This document shows positions 6,525 to 6,746 of a stretch of 6,746 nt of DNA, one piece after another. A model generated the notes under the pieces. It was not told the DNA's origin, searched no databases, and saw only the letters and a list, made by a program, of their open reading frames with translations. The stretch's first letter is position 1. Each line of letters starts with the position of its first letter. The stretch is from Ruminococcus sp. GTDB lineage: Bacteria > Bacillota > Clostridia > Oscillospirales > Ruminococcaceae. Made by a program: the position numbers and the translations under genes. The stretch covers positions 1-6,746 of the forward strand of contig JAISHJ010000119.1 in assembly GCA_031262625.1 (NCBI GenBank), given 5' to 3'.

Positions 6525-6746
6525 TTATTCATACGAAATATCAATGCCGGTGAGTTTTATCTCCTTCACGTCATCATATGTCATAGGAAGATAAACCCAT
6601 AAGTCATCGTCAACATATTCGTCCTGTCCGGCAAAAAGGTCGTATACAGAAGCGGATACATATTTTGGCTCCATATCGGTTTTCCAGACTATATCGCATG
6701 AGAAGGTCAGAGAGCGTATGTCACGGTCGCTGTTGTTATGGATTTT
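6525..6746 (-). CDS. C-terminal part of an unidentified protein (5' end outside the window)
   Basis: One minus-strand frame stays open from the window edge (6746) to a TAA at 6525-6527, giving 73 residues that start KIHNNSDRDIRSLTFSCDIV and end KLTGIDISYE. The other two minus-strand frames are closed within the first 15 codons from the edge. It ends 13 bp before a hairpin that is followed by a T-rich stretch on its strand, which supports a real gene. The residues alternate polar and hydrophobic, as in a beta-sandwich (an N-N-S-D-R-D-I turn, then F-S-C-D-I-V-W-K), are acidic overall, and show no membrane segment. It could be the end of an exported or lipid-anchored beta-rich protein, but I recognise no family. 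Confidence 0.6.
   Translation of the reverse strand, partial: KIHNNSDRDIRSLTFSCDIVWKTDMEPKYVSASVYDLFAGQDEYVDDDLWVYLPMTYDDVKEIKLTGIDISYE

Overview
The window looks like a chromosomal segment of a low- to mid-GC Gram-positive bacterium, most likely Clostridia (Bacillota). The reasons are strong AGGAGG-type ribosome binding sites, several near-perfect TTGACA/TATAAT promoters with 17-18 bp spacers, AT-rich intergenic DNA, TTG start use, and the mix of families. This placement is an inference from style, not a species identification.

Layout. A G/C-rich low-complexity island at 45-146 (a 20-bp hairpin plus five 7-bp tandem units) sits directly behind the stop codon of a minus-strand methyl-accepting chemotaxis protein gene (148-1827). 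That gene has a consensus promoter at 2033-2061 and a leader of about 200 nt with hairpins and an oddly placed Shine-Dalgarno sequence. Next, on the minus strand, is a small ImmA/IrrE-type metallopeptidase gene (2211-2717) with its own promoter. A type II toxin-antitoxin operon follows on the minus strand (antitoxin 3121-3351, YoeB-family toxin 2852-3121), framed by a consensus promoter and a strong hairpin terminator. An intact insertion sequence with an IS1595-like transposase (3423-4471; 25-bp inverted repeats, 8-bp target duplication) has landed between this operon and a divergent plus-strand pair: a monofunctional haem catalase (4560-6089) and a small DUF454/YbaN-like membrane protein (6089-6478), overlapping by one base. 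A bidirectional-looking terminator (6484-6512) separates that pair from the 3' end of a convergent, unidentified gene that runs off the window (6525-6746).

How it fits together. The minus-strand genes form at least three separately promoted units (chemoreceptor, peptidase, toxin-antitoxin) rather than one operon. The peptidase beside the toxin-antitoxin pair, without the XRE repressor that usually accompanies it, makes 2211-3407 look like accessory DNA. The catalase/DUF454 pair is a stress-response unit. Before the IS arrived, its start codon lay only about 151 bp from the antitoxin start, so the insertion has split a compact divergent promoter region. The points most worth following up are the chemoreceptor leader, the stop-adjacent G-tract repeat island, the hairpin over the transposase start, the non-classical antitoxin paired with YoeB, and the coupled catalase-DUF454 unit.
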